Part shown: one piece after another, positions 32,941 to 42,376 of the stretch | How positions within the stretch are numbered: position 1 is the first letter of the stretch | How the letters are laid out: each line of letters begins with the position of its first letter | Source of the DNA: Symbiodinium natans | Lineage: Eukaryota > Sar > Dinophyceae > Suessiales > Symbiodiniaceae | DNA: 64,000 nt | Assembly: GCA_905221605.1 (NCBI GenBank) | Contig: CAJNDS010000979.1 | Span: forward strand, 87,001 to 151,000 | Direction: 5' to 3' | The notes under the pieces: generated by a model | What the model was told of the DNA's origin: nothing | Seen by the model: only the letters and a program-made list of their open reading frames with translations | The model's database searches: none | Program-made: the position numbers and the translations under genes

Positions 32941-34550
32941 GGCAAAAACCTCCGAGATCGCAGCGGCGTCAAGATCGAAGCTCGCCAGGACAGCCGTGAC
33001 CTGTCGTGTTACGCGCCCTAAGCCTATCAACCCTATCAACCCTATAAACCCTGTGAACTCTAAACCCTAAACCCCAGAATGCAGGGCTTTGGATTCAGCC
33101 GTTCGTGTGACCCAGGGTGTTTACTAGGGTCTGAACTCTAAACCCCACCATAGCACCGTACCCCCCGAAACCGTTTCTACCCCTAAAAAATGAGACGCCT
33201 AAACTCGTAACCATACGTCGGCGCTTATCAACCCTAAACCACCCCCCTGCACCCCCAACCCTAAACCACCTCTAAACCCTAAACCACCTCAACAATACAC
33301 CCCCGACCCTAAACCACCTCTACCCCTAAACCCTAAACCACCTAAACCACACCCAAACCCAAAAACCCTTAAACCCCAAACTGCCTCTACTAGAACCCCA
33401 AACCCGAAGCCCTCCTTGGTTAGGAGGCCCCTGCCTTGCGCAGGAGCATGGACGCCAAGGCCTGCTTGCGTTTCTGGGCTGAAATTAAATTGCCATTGCT
33501 GGCGTATTTGATAGTCAGCTGAGCCGTATCTACAGTATCCTTAATATGCTAACAGGCAACATGAGTTCAGTTCCATTTCTCCAGCACTCACTCTAACAAG
33601 TAGGTTGGCCAGGACAAGTATTTGAGAATCATTCGCATGCATCCTCATATGCCCAAAGAGGGTAAGTACTCATGGCCAGCCTCGTCGCTGCCGGCGTCCT
33701 GAAGTGCCGAGTGTCGCCCGGCACCAAGCTCCGCAGCAATCTGCCGAGTTGGGTTAGGGTTTTAGAGTTTAGGGTTTAGGGTTTAGGATTTAGGGTACTA
33801 TAGGGTTCAGGGTTTATAGGGAGCAGGGTTTTCGGGGTTTAGGGTTTAGGGTTGGGGTTTAGGGTTTAGGGTACCCCCTCCCCCTGCTCAACTGCACATT
33901 GCCGATGTCTCTGGGAGCAGGGAGATGGGCAGGCTGCTCTCACAGGCCTTTGTACCCTTAAGAACGCAAACGCCCTAAGCCCAAACCCGCCAAAACCCAG
34001 GAAGCATAGCTTAGGACTTAGGACCAACCAAGACTAAACGAATTCGCACCCCCCCCCCCCACCCCGGTGCAGGAGTTCCATCGGTGCCCCCGGGTTCCTT
34101 ACTTGAGGCACTCCACCCCAAAAAACCTTGCTCTGCTTCTCCTGGTATTTCTATGCTCAAGGTCACAGCTGTGGGAATTTCTGGATCCTTCGGCCAGGCG
34201 GCGTTTCTTGATAGTTGGAGGCCCTATAGTCCTCCATATAGACCAATGCAGCTATTCTCTGTAGTGCAGACCACCTTCTTTTGAGAAAACCCTTTGCAAT
34301 CACTCCCAAAAGTCAGCCAAACATGTCCGATCCGTTGTTGCATGTGCGGAAGGGATCGAACTTGCGGAGCCCTTTGAGCATCCTAAATCCGAAAGTAGTA
34401 CGGGCCTGGTTCTTAACCGCTGTCCAACAGGGACAATAATCGGGAACGCTCCCCTTTAGATGGGAAAGTAGTTCTTACCATAACAAAGTATACTGTATTG
34501 TGGTATATGTACTGTTTAATGCATCGTTCTACCATCTGCTTGACGGCTCT
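32941..34550. other. Gene-free stretch
   Basis: C-rich degenerate words with CTAAACCACC forms (33220-33400), unique sequence (33420-33750), G-rich eroded array (33760-33870), unique sequence from 33890. Open frames at 34067-34284 are short and overlap each other; not called. Confidence 0.5.
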
Positions 34551-35144
34551 CCCCCCCCCCCCCCCCCCCCTCCCCCCCGTACAGGGTTCGGATCTCCCGT
34601 AAATTAAGGCATCGTACGCGACCCGTTTAAGCACAGGGCTCCTTGGATTTAGCGCTCAAACAGCATAGATGGAAGCGACAATGTCCTGGAAACTCGTCAA
34701 CTGACAGGGTGCCCATGCTTAGGCTCTTGCCGGAACCCTTTTCCACACGATGCCCTGAGTAAGTAGGGACGATACACATGAGCCTCGAACACGCATTGCA
34801 GTATATTGCAATGTGAAGTATACAAATGTTGGCAGGCTCTTTGATGCAATGAACAGCAGATCTACAGAGAGTGAGCTGACAAGGACAATGCCGCTACCAT
34901 GTGTACGCCGAACGCCTGGAAGTGTCCAGCACACATGAAACGCTGATCAAATGGGCGGCCTCGCTCGAGGCCCTTACCCTCGATTTTCCGTTGCTGCAAT
35001 CACCTCTTAGAGACTCACGGGTGACTGGCATCCAACCGCCAGTCTTGCACTAGCGTCTGAGCCATCGCAATTGCAGTCCGGTTCCACCTGGGCTATTCAA
35101 AACATCGAAGCAACTGTTCGTTTCGCTATGAGCTTGCACTAGTG
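34551..35144. other. Downstream flank of the 1140-aa gene, two dyads
   Basis: Begins with a 20-nt C run (34551-34570). Two perfect dyads lie downstream of the minus-strand gene: GGCCTCG/CGAGGCC at 34957-34972 (2-nt spacer) and GACTGGC/GCCAGTC at 35023-35044 (8-nt loop), the latter about 100 bp past the stop codon. No AATAAA signal evident, which is usual for dinoflagellates. Their role in 3'-end formation is speculative. Confidence 0.4.
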
Positions 35145-38100
35145 CTACACACAAGGTTTGAAAGACCGAATTTCATAACAACCAAGCCACAGAAGCACAT
35201 GCTGCATTGTTCTACAACTTGACAACGCTTGCCTCCGCCTCTCCGCAGGAATGCAGGATCCAATGTCATGGAAGGCGGACAGATTGTCTGTATTCATTGC
35301 TTCACTCAAACAGGCCTGCGCTGATGTCATCACCACAGTCTGCCCAATCTTGTACAATCCGCCACCGTCAGGGGAATATGCCGAAGGCCTGCGTGCTACT
35401 GTGAAGAGCTTCTGCTCCACGGTCCCACTGCAGTCATCTCCGACTGACTCAACATGCGCTGTGACCTCGTACCGGGCATCGGAAACTGTGGCCGACAATG
35501 AGTCCCACGTGTCCAAGCAGCAAACTACGTACTTTCTGCGCGGCTCTCGTTGAGAGAATCGGGGGAACAAGAAACCAGCACCATTCATGATCAGTTGGGC
35601 TGCAGGAGGTTCAGAAGTGATGCGCACGTGGATCTGCTCGCCAGAGGACCCGTCCTCCGGCCCCATTGCAGTTCCGAGCTCCAGGCGGGGACCTAATAAC
35701 AAGTGTGCGGGCTGCGTGGTGGAAACATTTTCCGGGATACAATGGCGACAAGGAAGACCAGGGCTGAGGTACGAACCAGCAAGAGAAACGAGGCCAGTCA
35801 GCATTTCGCCTAACCAAGCAGACAAGGCTTCCTTGTCACTCCACAGGTCCGATGTGTGCCCCGTCTGGATGAACGAGTCGTGCAGTGAAGGCGACAGACA
35901 AGCAACAACCTGCACAGTCTGGTTGGTGCCATTGACACGAATACCGAATACCTGTCTTTCGGAACATGCATGCGAACACCACAATGGACATGAAGTACCA
36001 ACGAAAACGGGCGCAAATGCGCAAGGCTTCTGCACCATGGTCAGCGTGATGTTTGCGTTCATATCCAATGCTGGGACGTACCATTCAGGAGTTCGGGCAA
36101 GATGCTGCCAGCTGCGCACCTCATGGAAAATCTTGGCTCCGCCTGAGCCGGTCATGGATCCTGTGATAGCAAGATTCTTGTCGACACCAATCCTAATCAC
36201 GTGGACTGTGTATACAGTTGGTTTGGGCCAGCCCGTGGCTTCAACTGTTATTCGGCTGTAAAGAGGCCCAGCTGGGATAGCGAGCTGGTACTCTCCAGTC
36301 CTTTCCGCCCTGTCTTTAGCTGAAAACAGCAGCACTGGTTCGACCTCCTCTAGCAAGGGATGCACACACTTGAGGAATAAATGGGAGGTGTGAGCTCCAA
36401 CCTCAAAGAAGAAGACGACCGAGTCAACATCCGCAGGCAAAACAAGAGTATTGTGATAGGCTTCTTCACTGGCCGGGTACTGCAAGTATCCACGGTCAAA
36501 GGAATATCTAGTTAGCTGCGGTTGCGTGCTTTGTACATCCAGCACGATAAGCATCAAGACCGCTAGCCCACTGACTGCACATAGCCGGGACACCAAGCTT
36601 GCTAAGCTTCTCAAGACGGCTCTCTGCTTGGACAGCGTCTTTGGCCCCGAAGTAGTGTGTTCAAGCTGACGGCTGGCAACCGCTGTGAACTCGTCCGCCT
36701 CAATCTGAGGTTGTCTCCATTTGTCCAGGCCAGAGGACGAAGTAGACAAATCAAGTATGTGAAGTATCAGCGTCGTCAGAAATGTCAGAAAATTAAAGGA
36801 AGAAGTAGCCGAAGCTTCGAGCAGGCTGGCAGCCACTACAACCGACACAGCAACAGCAAGCCAAACCAGCCTCACTGCCAAAACAGGTTTCCCAAGTTCC
36901 AAGATCACCTGCTGTGTCTCCAACACCTCGTCATACTCCAGAGCAGCTGTCGCGGTCAGCATTGCATAGTAGAGCGCAGCGGCATGCATCACAAACCTCA
37001 GCAGGTTATTATACTCGCCATAGACTTGCTTTTGAGCGGCTTTGCTTGCTATGTGAGGTATCCCTATCTCCCGATGAAACAAACCAATCAAAACGCAGCC
37101 TTGAAACAGGAAAAAGACCGCGAGCAAAGAGAATCCTTGGGGAACGCACTCCATCACGACCCACTGCCCCGCGAGGTGGCTCGAGGCAAGGATCACGTGT
37201 CGACGAAGGAACGCTGGGAATTGTACAAGAAGCTGAGGGTGCGTGCAGTATTTCGCTGAAACAGATTCGTCTGCTTTTGTGGCATTTGCAAGTTGCCACG
37301 TTTCATCAAACAATACAATCCACCCTTCAGGTGTTTTCAGCCGGGCCCAAATTTTGGTGCGGAATATGTTCGGTATCCAGCGTCGCACGCTGCTTGTCAG
37401 GGCGGACGGCAACCGTTTTATGCTGAATTTGGCACTTTCACGTCGTGTCTCCAGCACCTCCACTTGGCTGCCAACTTGTAAGGGAGCGACATTTGCCAGC
37501 TTGCTGTTTGCGTCCGGCTCCGTAAACAAGAACACATGACGGGTGATTTGGTATGCCTCCGGCAGCTCCATGCCCAGGAAATCCTCGCTTTGCAGTGATG
37601 AAGCCGTTGGCGAACTGCCGCGGAAAATCAAACAAATTATGATTGCAACCTCGTACACGATAATGCAAGACCCGAAGCACAGGCAAGCGACAAACATCAA
37701 CCCCACACCTGCTACAAGGACGTGTCCTGTCGACCTTAACCGCTCCACAGCAGAATCCCACATGCCCAGGAGTGCTAGGGCTCGAAAAGGCAAAGGCTGG
37801 AAAGCCATCTGGGCCAAGCATGAATATTTCTGGCCATCCTGCTGCCTGCCTTGCTTGCAGAGGAATAACGTTTGCCCAAAGATGTCTTCAGAGCGCGGTA
37901 CCAGCAAGACCATCCACGCGGACCTGACGTCCGTAGGATCTTTGGGGAACATATGCAACTCCATGATTGGTTCGTACTGCGCCTTGTGGAGCACCTGCAT
38001 AGCCAAGCGGGTTTGCAAGCGCGTGCTTGCATACTTGCTCGCAGCTTCTTGGAGCTTCTTCTTATCCTGTTTCAGAGCGGCATGAAAGGCTTCTTTCAAA

Positions 38101-38567
38101 TGTCTCATCATCGGCAGAGATTCCGATTTTCGTACCCGTACTTGTTGTAGTGGTTGGGCACATGAAGCGTCCGATGCTATGTACATATTCAGAGCATCGA
38201 AGAAATTTAATTGCGGGTCCTCGAAAATCAGAGATCGCACGTCCTCATGGCTTTCGCGTGCAGCAAAAGCACACACCGAAGCGTGCTGCAGGCTGGTGCT
38301 ATTCTCTACGTGATTCCCTGACCGCACCGCAACGTTTCCCAGAAAGAGCTGAACGTGGAAAGATGCAAAGAGTCGAGCGCTAAAGATGCACATTGGATTG
38401 CTTCCTTGTCTGTGGCCCTTCAGAGAGAGAGAGCCTGTACCATGGCAGGTAACCACATGGAGATCACATCTGGGCAAACCGCACGAGAGTTCCAAGCCAA
38501 ATCGCTGAAGCAATATCTCACGCAACGTGTGTTGCTTTCGGAGACTAGAAGACAGCGGCAGTCTCAT
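35145..38567 (-). CDS. 1140-aa multi-pass membrane protein with large C-terminal ectodomain
   Basis: Single uninterrupted frame; ATG at 38567 is the first Met after an in-frame TAG about 40 nt upstream, although a later start or upstream exon cannot be excluded and the first ~60 residues look atypical. Visible layout: soluble N-terminus with a Lys-rich helix (about 160-180); long hydrophobic stretch 281-316; a segment ~340-425 with VGSQVEVLE and ARLKTPEGWIVL, resembling SH3-like modules that end in GWI; then hydrophobic segments about 477-497, 521-543, 559-583, 590-607 and 659-678. Residues ~680-1140 form a Cys-containing region with N-glycosylation sequons (NGT, NQT, NVS), presumably luminal or extracellular. 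A segment around 705-790 has alternating hydrophobic residues and a YTVHVIR strand, reminiscent of cadherin-like beta-sandwich domains. Domain calls are tentative; no enzyme motif was recognised. It stands alone, about 1 kb from the HLP pair and on the same strand. Confidence 0.85.
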   Translation of the reverse strand: MRLPLSSSLRKQHTLREILLQRFGLELSCGLPRCDLHVVTCHGTGSLSLKGHRQGSNPMCIFSARLFASFHVQLFLGNVAVRSGNHVENSTSLQHASVCAFAARESHEDVRSLIFEDPQLNFFDALNMYIASDASCAQPLQQVRVRKSESLPMMRHLKEAFHAALKQDKKKLQEAASKYASTRLQTRLAMQVLHKAQYEPIMELHMFPKDPTDVRSAWMVLLVPRSEDIFGQTLFLCKQGRQQDGQKYSCLAQMAFQPLPFRALALLGMWDSAVERLRSTGHVLVAGVGLMFVACLCFGSCIIVYEVAIIICLIFRGSSPTASSLQSEDFLGMELPEAYQITRHVFLFTEPDANSKLANVAPLQVGSQVEVLETRRESAKFSIKRLPSALTSSVRRWIPNIFRTKIWARLKTPEGWIVLFDETWQLANATKADESVSAKYCTHPQLLVQFPAFLRRHVILASSHLAGQWVVMECVPQGFSLLAVFFLFQGCVLIGLFHREIGIPHIASKAAQKQVYGEYNNLLRFVMHAAALYYAMLTATAALEYDEVLETQQVILELGKPVLAVRLVWLAVAVSVVVAASLLEASATSSFNFLTFLTTLILHILDLSTSSSGLDKWRQPQIEADEFTAVASRQLEHTTSGPKTLSKQRAVLRSLASLVSRLCAVSGLAVLMLIVLDVQSTQPQLTRYSFDRGYLQYPASEEAYHNTLVLPADVDSVVFFFEVGAHTSHLFLKCVHPLLEEVEPVLLFSAKDRAERTGEYQLAIPAGPLYSRITVEATGWPKPTVYTVHVIRIGVDKNLAITGSMTGSGGAKIFHEVRSWQHLARTPEWYVPALDMNANITLTMVQKPCAFAPVFVGTSCPLWCSHACSERQVFGIRVNGTNQTVQVVACLSPSLHDSFIQTGHTSDLWSDKEALSAWLGEMLTGLVSLAGSYLSPGLPCRHCIPENVSTTQPAHLLLGPRLELGTAMGPEDGSSGEQIHVRITSEPPAAQLIMNGAGFLFPRFSQREPRRKYVVCCLDTWDSLSATVSDARYEVTAHVESVGDDCSGTVEQKLFTVARRPSAYSPDGGGLYKIGQTVVMTSAQACLSEAMNTDNLSAFHDIGSCIPAERRRQALSSCRTMQHVLLWLGCYEIRSFKPCV

Positions 38568-39557
38568 CTCCGCAAGGTCACAACAACGGGATTGAGCACG
38601 AAACTACCGACAGTAGGACCAGGGGAGGGCCTCGTCCTTAATGGCAAGGAGGGCCGCGTGAAACTGCAGCGCTGTGTGCTCGCAGTCCACCTCCATGGTC
38701 GGGTTTAGGGTTTTTCCGTGCTTCAGATGCCTGGTGTAAGAATCCACCCTAAACCGGAAACATCCTAAGCCTTAAACTGCTGCTGCAGGGGTGATTCATG
38801 GGCACCCCCTAAGCCCGTAATTACCCATCCCTGGAGGTTGCAAAACTTTCGACTCTGGGTTAAGGGTTTAGGCTTTTCTGGGGCTTATGGCGTGACAGTT
38901 CTGGCGTGCCAGAGTGTCAGGGATAGTTGAGGTATGCAAACTGGACAAGCTGCGGGGAATCGTGCTTACAAGGCTTTCGAAGAAGAGCCTTACTTACTTG
39001 TGAGGGCGGCGCAAAGCGGCTTACGGGGTTTATGGGGTGTATGCAAGGTTTCAAGGGTTTATCGGGCTTTACGCTTAAAGTTTAGGGCGTTTAGGGTGGA
39101 TCCCTGAGAACGATGCCCGTGTGTGAAGATGTGAGCACAACAGCCTCCACCCCCACCTCCATGGCACCCTGAACCCTGTAAACCTGAAGCCGGCTTAAGC
39201 CTTCCACGCTGAACCATACTGAACCTCAAACCCCGAACCCTAAGCCCTTACTAACCCCTGATTCTCAAGATTCCCTAAACCCGAGATCCTAAGCCCCAAA
39301 CCCCTACAATCCCCTTGAGCCTCTTTGGTGCGCAACTCCAGCCGCTGCACCACGACCACGGCGAAGTAGTTCACGCGGCCGTTGCGCCTCCGGCGGAGTG
39401 CATAGGGTTTATTTAGGCTAGGGCTGGGACGTTTAGGGTTTATTTCGGGTTTCTTGCATCCTTCCCAAGTACCACGTATTTGCCAACATTCTGCTTGTGC
39501 AACTCCTTTGAAGCCATTAACCTAGTAGGCTTCGGCCAGGATAGGCCAGGAACCCAC
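38568..39557. other. Intergenic, 1140-aa gene to HLP pair
   Basis: Unique sequence to about 38700 (5' flank of the 1140-aa gene), then eroded G-rich (38860-39100) and C-rich (39170-39320) heptamer words without a clean array. No gene seen. Confidence 0.55.
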
Positions 39558-39842
39558 CGACCCTGGCACATCAACTCAGCTTCACCATTTCGCAAATCCT
39601 GTCCGCCACCTTTAGGTTATACTGAAACGCATCAAGACAGCAATGCATCCACCGGACAACGAAGACAAAAATAAGTTTAGCACTTTACTGGACCGGTAAG
39701 CCCCGGATGCATTGCAGGTCTCACTGCAGGATACGCAGCTTCTATGCAGTCTCAAAATGTTTTGGCTCACCTTTCGGAAAGCAACGGTGCGACTGCAGAG
39801 AGAAACATCGAGCGCATCAGCTGCACCTCAAAATGAATCTCC

Positions 39843-40337
39843 TCAGAACTCATCCTTGATGGCCTTGACCGGAAATGCCTTTACAACGGTCTTGGCGGGC
39901 TTGGCTTTGATCTTCACCTCCTTGCCGAACATCATCCTCTTGCCGGCCTTGGTGGCCGCCTTCTTGCGGGTCTTGATCATCACCAATCCGGGCAGGGTGA
40001 ACTTGCCGGCCTTCTTCAGCTCCTTGGCACCGATCTCAGCCAAAGCGTCCAGCACTTTCATCACCTCACTCTTCTTCAAGCCGGCGCTCTCGGCCGCCTG
40101 CTCGGCGATCTCACCCTTCGGAGCAGCGCGGACTGCCTTCATCGACTTCATGCTCTTCATCGCCTGGAGTCAAAAAACCAAACCCGAAAAATCCGAACGG
40201 GCAAGCGTGACATGACTGACGCACACTGGCATGCACGGGATTTACTAGCACGCACTGGCTCTACTAGATGACGGCATGCGCAAGGCCTTCATGGCCTTCA
40301 TTGCCTTCATTGCCTTCATAGCTTTCATGGGACCCAT
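39843..40337 (-). CDS. HLP: Dinoflagellate histone-like protein (HU-like), copy 1
   Basis: Basic HU-like DNA-binding protein of the dinoflagellate HLP/HCc type, thought to organise the permanently condensed chromosomes that largely lack nucleosomes. Exon 1 40337-40287 (17 codons, an M-K-A repeat starting MGPMKAMKAMK); GC-AG intron 40286-40164 (123 nt, ATGAAG|GCC ... CTCCAG|GCG, phase 0); exon 2 40163-39843 with TGA stop; 123 aa. The splice restores the Met-Lys-Ala periodicity in frame, strong support for the intron. The HU fold is visible in the C-terminal part: helical KSEVMKVLDALAEIGAKEL, the beta segment GKFTLPGLVMIKTR, the Lys-rich arm, then MFGKEVKIKAKPAKTVVKAF and a terminal short helix. 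Localisation is nuclear by family. Start at 40337 is chosen because upstream residues do not fit the family. Confidence 0.94.
40164..40286 (-). other. GC-AG intron of HLP copy 1
   Basis: 123 nt, donor AAG|GCC, acceptor CTCCAG|GCG. Non-GT donors are common in dinoflagellate introns. No GT donor in this exon preserves the repeat frame as well. Confidence 0.85.
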
Positions 40338-40415
40338 GGCTTTCAAATCGATGCCAGAGCAAGGGAGGCTGCAGAACCCGGCTACGCCAGCGTGGGCAAA
40401 ACGGCTGAGGTGATC

Positions 40416-40850
40416 GGAACTCCGCACGTCGAACCGCAGCCCCAAAACCGCAGAACACATTCTCAACCTTCCGCAGCCCTCCACAACCCTGCCACAAAGC
40501 TGTGGCTCCAGTATGCTCCTCTAGATCTTCGGCTTGTGTGTCAAGCCGAGCGTGGATGCTTCAGGACCTATACTAGCTCAATGGGGTGTTTTATTCTAGG
40601 CCTGAGCCGCAAGCTTCTAGGCTACGCGACGAACCTCCTCGCAAGCCCACGAAACAACTCCAGACGACAGTCCGATTGCTCAGACTTTGTGACAGCCCTC
40701 CATGGCAGCTAGAACCCTAAAGCCCGGGAAAACCCCTGCGCAGCTGGAATATACAATCTCTGCCACCGACGCACCACACGCAAGGGGGGGGGCGGGGATG
40801 GTTCGCGCAGAGGGCGACTTCTCTGCAGTCTTCCCGCGCACACACTGTCT
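40416..40850. other. Unique spacer between HLP copies
   Basis: 435 bp not shared with the flank of copy 2; contains the 5' upstream region of copy 1 and the 3' end of the copy 2 unit begins at its right edge. No telomeric array and no gene seen. The small opposed open frames here (40680-40908) overlap one another and are not supported. Confidence 0.55.
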
Positions 40851-41135
40851 CGACCCTGGCACATCAACTCAGCTTCACCATTTCGCAAATCCTGTCCGCC
40901 ACCTTTAGGTTATACTGAAACGCATCAAGACAGCAATGCATCCACCGGACAACGAAGACAAAAATAAGTTTAGCACTTTACTGGACCGGTAAGCCCCGAA
41001 TGCATTGCAGGTCTCACTGCAGGATACGCAGCTTCTATGCAGTCTCAAAATGTTTTGGCTCACCTTTCGGAAAGCAACGGTGCGACTGCAGAGAGAAACA
41101 TCGAGCGCATCAGCTGCACCTCAAAATGAATCTCC

Positions 41136-41645
41136 TCAGAACTCATCCTTGATGGCCTTGACCGGAAATGCCTTTACAACGGTCTTGGCGGGCTTGGCTT
41201 TGATCTTCACCTCCTTGCCGAACATCATCCTCTTGCCGGCCTTGGTGGCCGCCTTCTTGCGGGTCTTGATCATCACCAATCCGGGCAGGGTGAACTTGCC
41301 GGCCTTCTTCAGCTCCTTGGCACCGATCTCAGCCAAAGCGTCCAGCACTTTCATCACCTCACTCTTCTTCAAGCCGGCGCTCTCGGCCGCCTGCTCGGCG
41401 ATCTCACCCTTCGGAGCAGCGCGGACTGCCTTCATCGACTTCATGCTCTTCATCGCCTGGAGTCAAAAACCAAACCCGAAAAATCCGAACAGGCCACCGT
41501 GACATGATGTGACATGATGTGACATGACTGACCCATACTGGCACTGGATTTACTAGCAGGCACTGGATCTACTAGATGACGGCATGCGCAAGGCCTTCAT
41601 GGCCTTCATGGCCTTCATTGCCTTCATAGCTTTCATGGGACCCAT
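41136..41645 (-). CDS. HLP: Dinoflagellate histone-like protein (HU-like), copy 2
   Basis: Exon 1 41645-41595, GC-AG intron 41594-41457 (138 nt), exon 2 41456-41136; 123 aa, identical in protein to copy 1. Exon 2 looks identical at nucleotide level; exon 1 has a silent GCA/GCC difference in the Ala codons. The intron is longer because a 10-mer (GTGACATGAT on the plus strand) occurs about three times in tandem (about 41499-41527) against one in copy 1. Direct tandem copies of an abundant chromosomal protein fit the dinoflagellate habit of arraying highly expressed genes. Same nuclear DNA-binding role as copy 1. Confidence 0.94.
41457..41594 (-). other. GC-AG intron of HLP copy 2
   Basis: 138 nt with the same donor and acceptor as copy 1 and a tandem 10-mer expansion. 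Confidence 0.85.
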
Positions 41646-41724
41646 GGCTTTCAAATCGGGAGCACAGGCCAGGGAGGCAGCAGAACAAGGCTACGCCAGC
41701 GTGGGCAAAACGGCTGTGGTGATC

Positions 41725-42249
41725 AAGGCCATGCAGACCAACCTTAAACCCTAAACCCTTAAACCCTTTTGACCCCGCGAGCTCTGTGAAACCCTAAACC
41801 CTAAACCCTAAACCCTAAACCCTAAACTCTGTGGTCATAGATGGGCAGAGAGCCCGGACAACACTTGGGCCCCATCCCACGCCCCAAACTTGCGACTCGC
41901 GAAGCATTCCCCTCCCCCCCCCAACCCGAGTACCTTAAGTGGCCATTAAATTGGGGCTATATGACCCTACTTTTACATGATACATGTACCCATGAACCTT
42001 CGACTGAGCCGAATTCCCCAAAAACTCTATCACCCCCAAAGTCCTACTTCCCTAAAACACTAGTTCCCTGAAACCCTGAAGCCCAAAATCCTAATGCCCT
42101 CATACAAATCCCAATACCCGGATATCAAAAAACAAACACATACATATTCGAACCCTACTCTACTGCTCAAATACACTAAAACCCTATACGCCTAGTACCC
42201 TACCCTACGCGTATCCTAATATCCAAATACCCTAATAGTATATATTTGG
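41725..42249. other. Gene-free, short C-rich array
   Basis: CCCTAAA array at about 41790-41827, the rest unique, with CCCTAATACC-like degenerate words at 42080-42240. Confidence 0.55.
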
Positions 42250-42376
42250 GCCCGATAGCTTCTATATAGGAACCCCTTTAAGGCCCAAGTATAGGGTTTA
42301 GGGTTTAGGGTTTAGGGTTTAGGGTTTAGGGTTTAGGGTGTAGGGTTTAGGGTTTATAGGTACATGGACCCTTATA
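42250..42376. mobile_element. Family III TIR element interrupted by TTTAGGG array
   Basis: Left part TTTAAGGCCCAAGTA (to 42291), then a TTTAGGG array (about 42292-42355), then the right end TAGGTACATGGACCCTTA. In intact copies AAGGCCCAAGTA is followed directly by TTCCCTA and the right end, so the array replaces or expands the element's centre. The left terminus is degraded. Confidence 0.65.

Larger units (their letters stand above)
39558..40415. repeat. HLP tandem duplication, copy 1
   Basis: Segment from CCCTGGCACATCAACTCAGC to CGGCTGAGGTGATC containing the whole HLP gene and flanks. Matches 40851-41724; start-to-start period is 1293 bp. The 3' flank (39559-39842) differs from copy 2 at one base that I could see. 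Confidence 0.92.
40851..41724. repeat. HLP tandem duplication, copy 2
   Basis: Second copy of the HLP segment, ending CGGCTGTGGTGATC. It is followed within 25 bp by CCCTAAA words. Confidence 0.92.

Noticed and set aside
34985-35080. A tRNA-like stretch with a stem-loop
   Set aside because: No acceptor stem, anticodon arm or T-loop consensus could be placed; only a simple hairpin remains.
39757-39775. GTTTTGGCTCACC resembling part of the dinoflagellate spliced leader
   Set aside because: It is on the opposite strand to the genes, downstream of the HLP stop, and lacks the CTCAAG end. No spliced-leader relic was found near any start codon.
40338-40484. Longer HLP start at 40484
   Set aside because: The upstream residues do not resemble the family; the Met-rich repeat begins at 40337, and copy 2 diverges upstream of the equivalent point.
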